This document shows, piece after piece, positions 16,967 to 25,723 of a DNA stretch of 50,923 nt (position 1 is its first letter; each line of letters opens with the position of its first letter). Source of the stretch: UBA7332 sp051652645. Lineage in GTDB: Bacteria; Bacteroidota; Bacteroidia; Bacteroidales; UBA7332. The stretch spans positions 1 through 50,923 of the forward strand of contig JBOFUP010000086.1 of the NCBI GenBank assembly GCA_051652645.1. Reading direction: 5' to 3'. The notes under the pieces are model-generated. The model was given only the letters and a program-made list of their open reading frames with translations, was not told where the DNA came from and searched no databases. Both the position numbers and the translations under genes were made by a program.

Positions 16967-18430
16967 CTATCTGTCTAGCCAAAATGCGGGAGTAAATAGT
17001 ATCAAGACAGTGAAGAGTTCTAGTCGTCCAATAAGCATGATAGCTGATAGAGTCCATTTTGAGATTGGACTCATGAAATCATAATTACCAGCAGGTCCAG
17101 AACGACCTAAACCGGGTCCCACACCACTAATACATGAAACAGCTGAGCCTATTGCTTCATCAATGCTACATCCTTCGAATGTTAGAATAACAGCCCCTAT
17201 TGAGACTACACATAGGTAAACGAATATGAATGCTAACGTTTTTACAACATAAGGATTTGGTACTACTTGATTGTTTAGCTTTACGGGAACAAGCGCACTT
17301 GGATGTAGCTGTTTTCGAAACTCATTTAACATATTCTTTATCATGACTACGAAGCGAATAGTCTTCACTCCTCCTGAGGTAGAACCTGCACTTCCCCCGA
17401 CAACCATCAACAGTGTGAATATAAATCCAAAGAATGGTCCCCATAAGACATAATCACCAGTTGCATAACCACAGGTTGTCATCAAAGTCACAACCTGAAA
17501 AAGAGCATATCTAAAAGCCTCCTCTAAATCTGTGTAGATACCTTTATGAATTAGGGTATACATTGTTACAAGGGTGGCTACGGCTGCAATACTAAAGTAC
17601 CACTTAAACTCATCGTTAAATATTGCCTTTCGTACTTTACCGAAAAGAATAAGGAATAGAAGAGAGAAGTTTATACCTGCTATAAAACAGAATATTGTTA
17701 ATATATACTCTGTATAGGGTGAATTGAACGCTGCTATACTTGCCTGCTTAGTGGAGTATCCACCGGTTCCCATAGCTGTAAAGCTATGACATATAGCTTC
17801 AAATAGGTTCATCGGCCCTAGGAGTAATAACAAAACCTGAATAATAGTCAATGATAAATACATAAACCACAATCGTCTTGCAGTGTGTGAGACTTGAGGA
17901 GTCATCTTATCCTTTGTAAGACCTGGTGACTCTGTATTATAGAGTACGCAGCCTCCTGTTAGGTTTAGAAGTGGTATAAGTGCTATAGTAAACACTACCA
18001 TCCCCATTCCTCCCATCCACTGAGTAACACTTCTCCAGAATAGTATCCCGTGAGGAAGCTCCTCTATATTATTTAGGATACTAGCCCCTGTGCCAGTGAA
18101 GCCTGAGATGGTTTCGAAAAGAGCATTCGTGAAATTGGGTATACTTCCACTTAACATAAAAGGTAAAGTGCCTACTAAAGAGTACAGTATCCAAGTGAGT
18201 GTTACGATCAAGAACCCCTCTCTCTTTCCTATATCTTGCTTATATCCTCTGCCAGCAAATATTAGCATTGAGCCAAATAGTATTGTTGTGACGACAGATA
18301 TAATAAACGAATAGAGATCACTCTCCTTATATATTACTGAAACTAAGAGAGATAATGATAGGAAGCCTGCCTCTACGAATAGAAGCAGGCCCAATACATA
18401 TGAAGTAAGTTTTAAGTTTATTTCTTTCAT
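16967..18430 (-). CDS. trkH: TrkH/KtrB-type potassium transporter membrane subunit
   Basis: This 487-residue protein has about ten hydrophobic segments and the four pore loops of the Trk/Ktr/HKT superfamily: TGTGASIL, GTGGYST, TTCGYATGDY and SGVGPGLG. A glycine-rich GGSAGSTSGGVKT stretch, typical of the gating loop, lies between the second and third pore repeats' helices. It forms the inner-membrane K+ pathway and works with the cytoplasmic TrkA subunit encoded 22 bases upstream. The ATG at 18430 is immediately followed by the first membrane segment region. Transcription continues into the PPDK_N protein. Confidence 0.95.
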   Translation of the reverse strand: MKEINLKLTSYVLGLLLFVEAGFLSLSLLVSVIYKESDLYSFIISVVTTILFGSMLIFAGRGYKQDIGKREGFLIVTLTWILYSLVGTLPFMLSGSIPNFTNALFETISGFTGTGASILNNIEELPHGILFWRSVTQWMGGMGMVVFTIALIPLLNLTGGCVLYNTESPGLTKDKMTPQVSHTARRLWFMYLSLTIIQVLLLLLGPMNLFEAICHSFTAMGTGGYSTKQASIAAFNSPYTEYILTIFCFIAGINFSLLFLILFGKVRKAIFNDEFKWYFSIAAVATLVTMYTLIHKGIYTDLEEAFRYALFQVVTLMTTCGYATGDYVLWGPFFGFIFTLLMVVGGSAGSTSGGVKTIRFVVMIKNMLNEFRKQLHPSALVPVKLNNQVVPNPYVVKTLAFIFVYLCVVSIGAVILTFEGCSIDEAIGSAVSCISGVGPGLGRSGPAGNYDFMSPISKWTLSAIMLIGRLELFTVLILFTPAFWLDR

Positions 18431-18452
18431 AGCAAAGATCTATAATAGTATT

Positions 18453-19787
18453 CTAATTGAAGTATTTGTCAATCTTCTTTATTGCAGTACCCAAAAAGAA
18501 TACAATTACTATGTCTCCAGGTAGGATCTGTGTATCACCTGTTATTATCATTCCTTGACCATTACGCACCAATCCACCAAGAGTAATCTCCTTTGGTAGA
18601 TTAAGGTTGCGAACCACCGATTTTGTCACTTTTGATTTCTCACCTGCAATCATCTCTACAATTTCAGCATCAGCATATGTTAAGCACCTAACATTTAAAG
18701 CTTTTGTACGAAGTAGCATATGGTATATCTGACTTGCTGCTATAAGCTTCTTGTTTATGATAGTACCAATATCTAATCCTTCGGCCATAGAAATATAATC
18801 TAGGTTCTCAACCTCGGCCATAGTTTTAGATACACCGAACTTCTTGGCAGTAAGACATGCCAATATATTCTCTTCTGAACTCTCAGAAAGAGCTATGAAG
18901 GCGTCAATATTCTTAATACCCTCTTCTCTTAAAAGTTCAGTGTTTCTTGCATCTCCTTGAATTATCATAGCACGATGCACCTTCTCTACAAGCTTCTGTG
19001 CTTTCTCTGGCACTGACTCGATTATCTTGATATCTAATCTATCTGGGGCTTTTTCTGTAGTAAGAACTGTTATTTTTCCACTGCCTACAACCATTATCTT
19101 TTTTATGTCAGCTTCTGTCTTTCCGCACAGATGGCGTACATCTTCAACAGCATTAGGACATAGGGTAAAATAGACTATATCTCCAGCCTTAACCATATCA
19201 TTTCCACGAGGCATTATCGTCTCTTGATTCCTGTTTATGGCAACAACATGGAAATTTGCTTTGTCTATATTAAGGTCGGCTAATGGCTTGTCGATTATAG
19301 GAGCATTAGCTCTAACCTTTATACCCAAAAGGAGAAAGGCCCCTTTTGATAGTTCTAGCCACTGACGAGCCCATGGATGTTTTAAGGATGCTAATATCTC
19401 CTCTGTTGCTAGCATCTCTGGGTAGATCAACTCATGAACACCTATATTGGCAAATATTTCTCGGTGGTTTGGATCTAAATACTCTTGGTTTTCAATACGA
19501 GCAACTGTTTTCTTTGCCCCTAACACGGATGCTAGAATACAAGCTGTAAAGTTGAAACTTTCATGAGGTGTAACGGCAATAAATAAATCACAACCTCTCA
19601 CACCAGCCTCTTTTAGAGTGTCTATTCTTGTGGGATTACCAACATGCGTCATAATATTATACTTCGCATTTATGGAGCTAAGCTTCTTCTCGTCCAAGTC
19701 TATAAGAATGATATCCTGATCTTCTCGAGATAGCAATTTTGCTAAGTGAGTACCAACCTCACCAGCACCAGCAATGATAATCTTCAT
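18453..19787 (-). CDS. trkA: Trk potassium uptake regulatory subunit TrkA
   Basis: This 444-residue protein has two tandem RCK units, each an NAD-binding Rossmann domain plus a TrkA_C domain. The first Rossmann domain starts IIIAGAGEVGTHLA (GxGxxG) and has the acidic ILIDLDE end of strand 2. The second begins near residue 231 with MVVGSGKI, where the glycine pattern is degenerate, as is common for the second half. The C-terminal ITGDTQILPGDIVIVF is a typical TrkA_C strand set. It binds NAD(H)/nucleotides and gates TrkH at the cytoplasmic side. Gene order trkA-trkH and 22-base spacing support one operon. Confidence 0.95.
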   Translation of the reverse strand: MKIIIAGAGEVGTHLAKLLSREDQDIILIDLDEKKLSSINAKYNIMTHVGNPTRIDTLKEAGVRGCDLFIAVTPHESFNFTACILASVLGAKKTVARIENQEYLDPNHREIFANIGVHELIYPEMLATEEILASLKHPWARQWLELSKGAFLLLGIKVRANAPIIDKPLADLNIDKANFHVVAINRNQETIMPRGNDMVKAGDIVYFTLCPNAVEDVRHLCGKTEADIKKIMVVGSGKITVLTTEKAPDRLDIKIIESVPEKAQKLVEKVHRAMIIQGDARNTELLREEGIKNIDAFIALSESSEENILACLTAKKFGVSKTMAEVENLDYISMAEGLDIGTIINKKLIAASQIYHMLLRTKALNVRCLTYADAEIVEMIAGEKSKVTKSVVRNLNLPKEITLGGLVRNGQGMIITGDTQILPGDIVIVFFLGTAIKKIDKYFN

Positions 19788-19819
19788 TGTCTTCTCTTTA
19801 TTTTTTTGTTATTCGGTAG

Positions 19820-19827
19820 CAAATATA
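19820..19827 (-). promoter_or_regulatory. Candidate -7 box upstream of trkA
   Basis: On the minus strand the sequence reads TATATTTG, matching the Bacteroidota TAnnTTTG box, 33 bases before the trkA start. No good -33 TTTG is seen at the usual distance. Confidence 0.4.
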
Positions 19828-19869
19828 ATCTAAGTGGTCAAGATTAGAACGACAAGATTAGATAATTGT

Positions 19870-20325
19870 TCATCGTTTCATCGCTCTATCCATATCTCTA
19901 CGATCATCTTTCTCCCTGAGAGAGTCTCGTTTGTCATACTCTTTCTTACCTTTTGCGGTATATATAACAAGCTTCGCTAATCCTTTCTCATTAATAAAGA
20001 GCTTTGTAGGTACTATAGTATAGCCTGTCTCTTTTGTTAATCTTCTAAGTTTATCTAGCTCCTTCTTGTTAAGAAGCAATTTGCGATCTCTTCTTGCTAC
20101 ATGGTTATTATATGAGCCATAGAAATACTCTGCAATATGCATTCCCTTGACCCAAAGCTCATCGTTCTCGAATAGACAGTATGTATCTACCAAACTAGCC
20201 TTTCCAAGACGAATTGATTTAATTTCAGTTCCAGTAAGAACTATACCTGCAACAAACTGCTCTGTCAGAGTATAGTCGTGAGAAGCTCGTTTGTTCTTAA
20301 TATTTATAGAGTTGTTCTTATGCAT
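19870..20325 (-). CDS. smpB: SsrA (tmRNA)-binding protein SmpB
   Basis: This 151-residue protein is of normal family length. SmpB binds tmRNA and delivers it to stalled ribosomes for trans-translation. The family hallmarks are all present: NKRASHDY near the N-terminus, GIVLTGTEIKSIRLGKASLVDTYC, HIAEY, and the basic C-terminal tail with GKKEYDKRDSLREKD. The start ATG lies one base after the stop of the upstream membrane-protein gene, so the two are co-transcribed. The tmRNA gene itself is not in this window. Confidence 0.97.
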   Translation of the reverse strand: MHKNNSINIKNKRASHDYTLTEQFVAGIVLTGTEIKSIRLGKASLVDTYCLFENDELWVKGMHIAEYFYGSYNNHVARRDRKLLLNKKELDKLRRLTKETGYTIVPTKLFINEKGLAKLVIYTAKGKKEYDKRDSLREKDDRRDMDRAMKR

Positions 20326-20326
20326 A

Positions 20327-20875
20327 TCAGCGTATAATTATATCTAGGAATTTATCAAAAATAAAAGATAGACCCAATACTCCTCCTACAGTTACAATAT
20401 AGTATTTCAGCTGGCTATCCTTTGGGACATTAAAATAGTGAATAAGAGCAAGGGGCATAAGCCATAAAGGGGAATACAGACTCAAGACAGAGACTATCGA
20501 AGGGAAATTAAACTCAAGTAATATAGATACTATCAACTTCAACAGAAGAGAATATCCTACAAATTTCCTAATAAAGTCTATGTGATACTCCTTATTTTCT
20601 AATCTAATAAATAGCTCCTTTATAAGAAGAGAACTAAAGAAAAAGGTTAGAAGAACAGATGTTACCTGAGCTAACATATGTCGCATTGAATTTTCTATCG
20701 AAAAGTGACCAATCTCTAACCAATTACCAATGAATGCGGAAACAGAGTAGATTGCCAATAAAGGGTAGAATAGGTTTGAGAGAAAACTATCATAAGACTC
20801 ATCCTTTATTCTACTCCAGGCTTTTGTGGGTGTGACAAGAAACTCCTTGACTGTAGTAAAAAGGGTACTCAACAT
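20327..20875 (-). CDS. Yip1-like integral membrane protein
   Basis: About 182 residues with five predicted membrane segments, starting around FYPLLAIYSVSAFIG, HMLAQVTSVLLTFFF, VGYSLLLKLIVSILL, LSLYSPLWLMPLALI and VGGVLGLSFIF. The N-terminal motif VKEFLVTPTKAWSRIKDE is characteristic of bacterial Yip1/YIP1-domain proteins (FxxPxxxWxxI). A longer reading from 21049 would overlap the end of the glycosyltransferase gene by 119 bases and adds an atypical leader; I therefore chose the ATG at 20875, which leaves a 55-base gap. The function is unknown; members sit in membrane-trafficking or envelope contexts. It precedes smpB by one base. Confidence 0.75.
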   Translation of the reverse strand: MLSTLFTTVKEFLVTPTKAWSRIKDESYDSFLSNLFYPLLAIYSVSAFIGNWLEIGHFSIENSMRHMLAQVTSVLLTFFFSSLLIKELFIRLENKEYHIDFIRKFVGYSLLLKLIVSILLEFNFPSIVSVLSLYSPLWLMPLALIHYFNVPKDSQLKYYIVTVGGVLGLSFIFDKFLDIIIR

Positions 20876-20930
20876 ACAAAATCTATTGTTTATGAATATT
20901 ATTGCTTTGTGTCTAAACTCTCTAACTAAT

Positions 20931-21959
20931 TCACTTGAATAAAATTTGATTAAAGCTTCTGATACCGCGGAGATAAAAATCATACAGTATTGAGCCACGG
21001 TAGTGAACAGTTTGTTCACTCTTAGAGGTACGTAATTTGAGGTTTTCATACCTTATATCTCTATATTTATGTTTGGTTGTATAAAAATCATACATTGCTC
21101 GCATCACAGAGAGTGCATTAGGAATCTCTGAAGATAAAAGCATCTTTAAAGCTGCAATAATATCCAATATAAAGCGTACTGCTAATACTCTTAAACACTC
21201 ACCTTGTGGCAGATTCTTATAGAGCATCAATAGATTGTTTCTGAAGTTTAGATATGTTTTTCGAGGACTCTCTTTCTGTAAGGTTGCTGCTCCAAGATGA
21301 TAAACAACACTTGATGGTATTACTTTTATCTCATAGCCTCTTGAATTCAATCTCCAACAAAAATCAATCTCCTCCATATGTGCAAAGAAAGTCGAATCCA
21401 ACCCTCCTAGTTCAATATATACATCTCTCCTAGTAAGAAGTGCCGCTCCTGTTGCCCAAAAAATTGATATCGGGTCATCATATTGCCCATTATCCTCCTC
21501 GGTGATATGAAAAAGTCTACCCCTACAAAATGGATATCCAAAACGATCAATAAAACCCCCACAAGCACCTGCGTGTTCAAAATGACTAGGATTTCTAAGT
21601 GATCTTATCTTAGGTTGACAAGCACCTGCTTTAGGTGTACTATCCATAAAATCAACTAGTGGTTGAAGCCAATTATTTGTAACTTCCACATCTGAGTTCA
21701 ACAATAGAACATACTCCTCTGAGACAGCCTCTATAGCGAGGTTATAACCTTGAGCAAAACCCCAATTCTTCTGAAAAACAATAATCTTTATTTCAGGATA
21801 ATTAGCCGAAAGAAACTCTAGAGAGTCGTCATCCGAACCGTTATCTGCTACATATAGTGTAGAAATTTCACGATCTGTATTTGCTATAAGTGATGGTATA
21901 TAGCTCTCTAAGAGTTTTCTTCCATTCCAATTTAATATTATAATTGCTACTTTTTTCAT
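20931..21959 (-). CDS. Family 2 glycosyltransferase (rhamnosyltransferase-like)
   Basis: This 342-residue protein has a GT2 fold. Visible are IIILNWNGRKLL at the N-terminus, YVADNGSDD, the DxD-like LLNSDVEV, and further on WATGAALLTRRDV, the acceptor-side HMEEIDFCWR (ED-type motif) and YHLGAAT. This pattern matches WcaA/RfbN-like enzymes that transfer sugars to lipopolysaccharide or other surface glycans from nucleotide sugars at the cytoplasmic membrane face. The ATG at 21959 overlaps the TGA of the upstream acyltransferase gene (ATGA) with AAGGGA just before it; the alternative start 18 bases upstream is less likely. The neighbouring LpxL-like gene suggests a lipid A / LPS role. Confidence 0.88.
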   Translation of the reverse strand: MKKVAIIILNWNGRKLLESYIPSLIANTDREISTLYVADNGSDDDSLEFLSANYPEIKIIVFQKNWGFAQGYNLAIEAVSEEYVLLLNSDVEVTNNWLQPLVDFMDSTPKAGACQPKIRSLRNPSHFEHAGACGGFIDRFGYPFCRGRLFHITEEDNGQYDDPISIFWATGAALLTRRDVYIELGGLDSTFFAHMEEIDFCWRLNSRGYEIKVIPSSVVYHLGAATLQKESPRKTYLNFRNNLLMLYKNLPQGECLRVLAVRFILDIIAALKMLLSSEIPNALSVMRAMYDFYTTKHKYRDIRYENLKLRTSKSEQTVHYRGSILYDFYLRGIRSFNQILFK

Positions 21960-22837
21960 TCCCTTGAGTGCTTCCAACGTTTATGAGACCAGAGCCATGA
22001 GGCTGGATCATTAAATATAGTATCCTCCATCTTTCGTGCATACCTCTCTGTTATTTCAAACTCCTTCTCTTGTTTTGGGTTTTCACTAAGTAAAGAGAAC
22101 TCAGCGCTATAATATCCGCGTCTGACTTTCTTAACATCAAGATAGAGAACAACAAAATCGCCTTTCTTTGCTATTGATTCTGGTCCTGTCAAGATGGAGC
22201 TATCTTGATTTAGGAAGGTAGTCCAATAGTGTTGATTATTTTTCGATGGAGCTTGATCAGCCATAAAACCGATAATAAACTGTTTATTACTAGATCTAAG
22301 CTTAACGATTTCTCTAAGTGTCTCGTTTTTGGCTATACATTTAGCCCCCCACTTTTGTCTGATTCTCAAATAGTAATCATTAAAAAAGGAGTTTCGCAGA
22401 GGACGATATATCTGACCAGCCACCACAGAATCACTATCAAATTCAAGAGCAAGAGAAGTTATCCACTCCCAATTGCCTGCATGCCCGAGACATAAAATAA
22501 TTGAACGCCCTTGAGAGAGGTACTCTTTTGGTAACTCTGTGTTATGAAATACCATTCTCTTTTTGATCTCCTCCTTAGAGATTGAATCCATAACAATAGT
22601 TTCGAAAAAGCTATCACACAAATTATGATAGAAGACCTTCTCAACAAGCTTTACTTCTTGTTGAAAAAGAAGAGGAAAAGAGTTTGTAATATTGGTTCTA
22701 ACAACCTTACGTCTATATCTAACAACGTAGTATACCAGAATATATAGTATATCTGATAAAATATAAAGGACTCTCAGTGGGAGCACTGAAAGTCCTTTCA
22801 TAAATAAGTTTAGTATCTTATAAAAAAATAGGGCCAT
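21956..22837 (-). CDS. LpxL/HtrB-type lipid A acyltransferase
   Basis: This 293-residue protein has an N-terminal membrane anchor (residues about 5-40). The conserved acyltransferase block GHAGNWEW (H-x4-D/E type catalytic motif), the RPLRN motif and FMADQAPSKN then SILTGPESIAKK are all present. The family transfers an acyl chain from acyl-ACP onto lipid A precursors at the inner membrane. Length and motif order are normal. It ends in an ATGA overlap with the GT2 gene, so both should be expressed together. Substrate and chain length cannot be read from sequence. Confidence 0.9.
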   Translation of the reverse strand: MALFFYKILNLFMKGLSVLPLRVLYILSDILYILVYYVVRYRRKVVRTNITNSFPLLFQQEVKLVEKVFYHNLCDSFFETIVMDSISKEEIKKRMVFHNTELPKEYLSQGRSIILCLGHAGNWEWITSLALEFDSDSVVAGQIYRPLRNSFFNDYYLRIRQKWGAKCIAKNETLREIVKLRSSNKQFIIGFMADQAPSKNNQHYWTTFLNQDSSILTGPESIAKKGDFVVLYLDVKKVRRGYYSAEFSLLSENPKQEKEFEITERYARKMEDTIFNDPASWLWSHKRWKHSRE

Positions 22838-22860
22838 CGTTTAAGCTCTTCGTATTTGCA

Positions 22861-22868
22861 CAAAGATA
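22861..22868 (-). promoter_or_regulatory. Candidate -7 box of the acyltransferase operon
   Basis: Minus-strand TATCTTTG matches TAnnTTTG, 24 bases before the acyltransferase ATG. The -33 region is poor. It suggests that transcription of the acyltransferase-GT2-Yip1-smpB group can start here rather than only at mtaB. Confidence 0.45.
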
Positions 22869-22912
22869 ACTTGTAGTTGGCATTTTTTGCATCTGAAAGA
22901 GAAAAAAATAGT

Positions 22913-24235
22913 TTATTTAGTTTCACTATTTACCAAAAGAGCACTTTTATCTCTATTGAACTCTCCTAAAGATAGATCTATAGTATTATTAATCCAAGAC
23001 TCATTATAAGGAGCCTCCACCTTTATATAGTTATCTGTGAAGCCAAATATTGAGTCTCCTGGTTTGGCGTGTTCAAAAAGTACTCTGTGTGACTCGCCTC
23101 TATGTGATAAGTAGAAAGCATTGAACTTCTCCTCTGAAAGGTCAAGCAAAAGCTTACTTCTTCTCTGTTTCTCCTCAGGTGACACAACATGTTCAATCTT
23201 CAAAGCTTGAGTGCCTGCTCTCTCTGAGTAAGAAAAGACGTGCAACTGTGTAATTTCTAAGCTAGAAATAAAGTTGTATGCTTCTTCAAAAAGCTCTTGT
23301 GTCTCACCTCTAGTGCCAACGATAACATCAACACCTATAAAAGCGTGAGGTATAACCTCTCTTATTTTTTTAATTTTACTTGCAAATAGTGATGTGTCAT
23401 ATTTTCTTTTCATCAAACGCAACACCTCATCAGATCCTGATTGAAGCGGTATATGAAAATGAGGTGCAAATCTCTTGGATGTAGCAACATACTCAATAAT
23501 CTCATCAGTCAACAAGTTTGGTTCGATGGATGATATTCTATATCTCTCTATGCCTTCTACTTGATCGAGGGCTTTAACAAGATCAAAGAATGTATCTCCT
23601 GTAGTTCTACCAAAGTCTCCAATGTTCACACCCGTAAGGACAATCTCTTTGCCTCCTTCAGCCGCTACTTGTTGAGCCTGCTTTACAAGGTCTTCTATAG
23701 ACCCATTCCGACTACGTCCTCTTGCCATAGGTATGGTACAATAAGAGCAATAGTAGTCACAACCATCTTGCACTTTCAAGAAATATCTAGTTCTATCTCC
23801 TTGAGAGCATGATGGCACAAAACGAGTGATATCCTTAAGTTTAGTTGTAAGCATCTCACCCTTACCTCGCTTATCTAAAGAATCAATATAGTTTAGTATA
23901 TCCAATTTTTGGTCTGATCCTAATACTAAGTCGACATTAGGAATCTGAGCAATCTCTTCTGGTTTCAACTGAGCATAACAACCCGTTACAACAACGAATG
24001 CTCCAGGATGTTGTTTGGATATTCTTCTTATTGTTTGTCTACACTTCTTATCAGCTAGATCAGTAACTGAGCATGTATTAACTATACAAATATCTGCCTT
24101 TTCACCTGAACGCACCTTTCTGACTCCTTGATCATTGAGCTGCTTTCCAATAGTAGAGGTCTCTGCGAAGTTTAGCTTACACCCAAGAGTGTAGTACGCC
24201 GCTTTTTTATTATCAAATATTGAATTATCAATCAT
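22913..24235 (-). CDS. mtaB: tRNA t6A37 methylthiotransferase MtaB
   Basis: This radical-SAM enzyme converts N6-threonylcarbamoyladenosine at position 37 of ANN-decoding tRNAs to its 2-methylthio form. The N-terminal UPF0004 domain has YYTLGCKLNFAET, CSVTDLADKKCR and VTGCYAQ, giving the three Cys of the auxiliary cluster. The radical-SAM motif is CDYYCSYCTIP (CxxxCxxC), and a C-terminal TRAM-like region follows. KLN rather than QMN after LGC is typical of MtaB as opposed to MiaB. A GTG at 24259 would extend it by eight residues, but it overlaps a TATCTTTG promoter box, so I chose the ATG at 24235. About 440 residues, normal length. Confidence 0.93.
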   Translation of the reverse strand: MIDNSIFDNKKAAYYTLGCKLNFAETSTIGKQLNDQGVRKVRSGEKADICIVNTCSVTDLADKKCRQTIRRISKQHPGAFVVVTGCYAQLKPEEIAQIPNVDLVLGSDQKLDILNYIDSLDKRGKGEMLTTKLKDITRFVPSCSQGDRTRYFLKVQDGCDYYCSYCTIPMARGRSRNGSIEDLVKQAQQVAAEGGKEIVLTGVNIGDFGRTTGDTFFDLVKALDQVEGIERYRISSIEPNLLTDEIIEYVATSKRFAPHFHIPLQSGSDEVLRLMKRKYDTSLFASKIKKIREVIPHAFIGVDVIVGTRGETQELFEEAYNFISSLEITQLHVFSYSERAGTQALKIEHVVSPEEKQRRSKLLLDLSEEKFNAFYLSHRGESHRVLFEHAKPGDSIFGFTDNYIKVEAPYNESWINNTIDLSLGEFNRDKSALLVNSETK

Positions 24236-24258
24236 CTTGCTATAATCTAAATTGAGCA

Positions 24259-24266
24259 CAAAGATA
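24259..24266 (-). promoter_or_regulatory. Candidate -7 box of mtaB
   Basis: Minus-strand TATCTTTG, 23 bases before the ATG at 24235. It matches TAnnTTTG exactly and overlaps the GTG at 24259, arguing against that start. The -33 box is not clear. Confidence 0.5.
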
Positions 24267-24450
24267 CGAAAGAAAAATATGGCATATATATATCTTTTGG
24301 AAGTCTGAATGTTAAATATTACCCCATTAGAGAAAAAAACAATCTACTTATATTAATATTTTTACTTAAAAGTTTTACATTGCTGTCGGAAACTGAAAAG
24401 TTTGCAAAACTGTACTCTAATTAATCAAACAGATCTCAATATTTAATTAT

Positions 24451-25143
24451 ATGACTGGAACATACGATACAATATTACAGCTACCACTTTTTCAAGGTTT
24501 ATCACGAGTAGATCTAACAACCACTATTGAACGTTTCAGCTTTAACTTCGAGAAATTCAAAGAGGGTGAAAGGATACTGGAGAGTGGTTCTCCGTGTAAT
24601 CACGTTATATTCATCTTAAATGGCAAATTCCGCTCTGAGCTGAATAATGATAAGAAAACTCTAACTATAACAGAATTTGGAGAAGCTCCTTGTATGATAA
24701 CTCCATTTAATATGTATGGGAATATACAAACTCACTTATGTGATGTCTATGCAGAAGGAGATGTCGGAATAATGACAATAGCAAAACAGCAGTTTTTTGC
24801 TATGATTCAGACTAATGAAATATTCTACTATAACATATTGAACTATCTTACAATACGAAACCAAATATCAACAAAGTCTTTGCTAAACATATTCAGTACA
24901 GATGCAAGAAAAAGATTTGCATTATGGCTACTTCCATTGACCAATAATTATGCAAACAAAATAGTACTTAACTGTAGAAAGACAAATCTTGCATCAATCT
25001 TAGGCTTATCTAGACCAACATTACAAACGATGCTTGATGGTATGATTGATGAAAATATAATTTCAATAGAGGATAGGAAGATACATTTAAATGATCGCAT
25101 AAAGCTCTATGACATTTTAAAAAGTGCTGATGCTGAAGAATAA
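24451..25143 (+). CDS. Crp/Fnr-family transcriptional regulator
   Basis: This 230-residue protein has a cyclic-nucleotide-binding-like beta-roll at residues about 10-125 (FSFNFEKFKEGERILESGSPCNH is its start; I quote only the region) and a C-terminal winged helix at about 150-225. The HTH part is NLASILGLSRPTLQTMLDGM. The cysteine pattern of FNR iron-sulfur proteins is absent and no clear cAMP-binding RxS motif is seen, so the ligand is unknown. Such proteins in Bacteroidales often respond to redox or nitrosative stress. It is transcribed alone, divergent from mtaB, and ends in a shared bidirectional terminator. Confidence 0.85.
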   Translation: MTGTYDTILQLPLFQGLSRVDLTTTIERFSFNFEKFKEGERILESGSPCNHVIFILNGKFRSELNNDKKTLTITEFGEAPCMITPFNMYGNIQTHLCDVYAEGDVGIMTIAKQQFFAMIQTNEIFYYNILNYLTIRNQISTKSLLNIFSTDARKRFALWLLPLTNNYANKIVLNCRKTNLASILGLSRPTLQTMLDGMIDENIISIEDRKIHLNDRIKLYDILKSADAEE

Positions 25144-25187
25144 TATATAAAGAGGCTTGATAATATTATCAAGCCTCTTTATATATT
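25142..25187. terminator. Perfect 46-base palindromic bidirectional terminator
   Basis: A perfect inverted repeat centred at 25164/25165 with A-rich and T-rich flanks lies between the convergent Crp/Fnr and PepSY-like genes. Both strands give a long GC-centred stem (AGAGGCTTGATA) followed by T/A-rich sequence. It overlaps the last bases of the regulator stop codon. Confidence 0.85.
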
Positions 25188-25211
25188 GCAAAAGAAAACA
25201 AAGATTAGATA

Positions 25212-25646
25212 TTAATCCTCATAGCGTATGAAGTTATAGTCATTATCAAAAACTATATCTATATCATTTGATAATTCTACTTCAAATCGGCGACCTTTAT
25301 CCATACTTACAACCTTAGTTCCAGCATGGTTGGCCTCTACAAAAGAAAGGACTTTCTCAGGGACAAGTTCTGATTGAATTCCATCAGGAACACTTATCTC
25401 ATCCCAATTACCCTTTTTATCGAAAGAAATCTCAGCACCATGAGTTAACTTAACCTCATATTCTGCATCCTTACGTCCTTTATCATATTCTACAGTAAGC
25501 ACTCTATCTTCTCCAAAATGAGTAGCAATAAACTCTCTTGCCACAGAAGGCAACTCACTAAATGACACCATTACATCATCCTTGTCACAAGCTGAAATTG
25601 AAAACACAAAAGCAATTGATAGCAAAAGAGTAATAATTTTTTTCAT
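25212..25646 (-). CDS. PepSY-like (BLIP-fold) periplasmic lipoprotein
   Basis: This 144-residue protein starts MKKIITLLLSIAFVFSISAC, a lipoprotein signal peptide with Cys at 20. Two repeats follow, each beginning with a helix and a beta hairpin: LPSVAREFIATHFGEDRVLTV...YEVKLTHGAEISFDKKGNW and VPEKVLSFVEANHAGTKVVSM...FEVELSNDIDIVFDNDYNF (positions about 30-80 and 90-140). This is the Bacteroidales PepSY-like family PF11396. These proteins usually sit beside a two-component system, as here, and may act as sensors or inhibitors in the periplasm. The histidine kinase gene lies 77 bases upstream. Confidence 0.85.
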   Translation of the reverse strand: MKKIITLLLSIAFVFSISACDKDDVMVSFSELPSVAREFIATHFGEDRVLTVEYDKGRKDAEYEVKLTHGAEISFDKKGNWDEISVPDGIQSELVPEKVLSFVEANHAGTKVVSMDKGRRFEVELSNDIDIVFDNDYNFIRYED

Positions 25647-25688
25647 ATTATATAGTTTAGTTGGTTAGTAATTTTGTTTACTACAATA

Positions 25689-25696
25689 CAAAAGTA
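25689..25696 (-). promoter_or_regulatory. Candidate -7 box of the PepSY-like gene
   Basis: Minus-strand TACTTTTG matches TAnnTTTG, 43 bases before the start codon and after the histidine kinase stop. It suggests a separate transcript for the lipoprotein. The -33 box is weak. Confidence 0.4.
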
Positions 25697-25723
25697 GAGC
25701 CCAATTCTGAAAAGATTCTGAAA

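Noticed and set aside
20876..21049. Longer N-terminus of the Yip1-like protein
   Set aside because: It would overlap the glycosyltransferase gene by 119 bases and adds an atypical leader; the internal ATG at 20875 matches the family.
24378..24392. ATTGCTGTCGG between mtaB and the Crp/Fnr gene, resembling the IS terminal repeat
   Set aside because: Only about nine bases match and no transposase remnant or partner repeat is near; chance similarity is likely.
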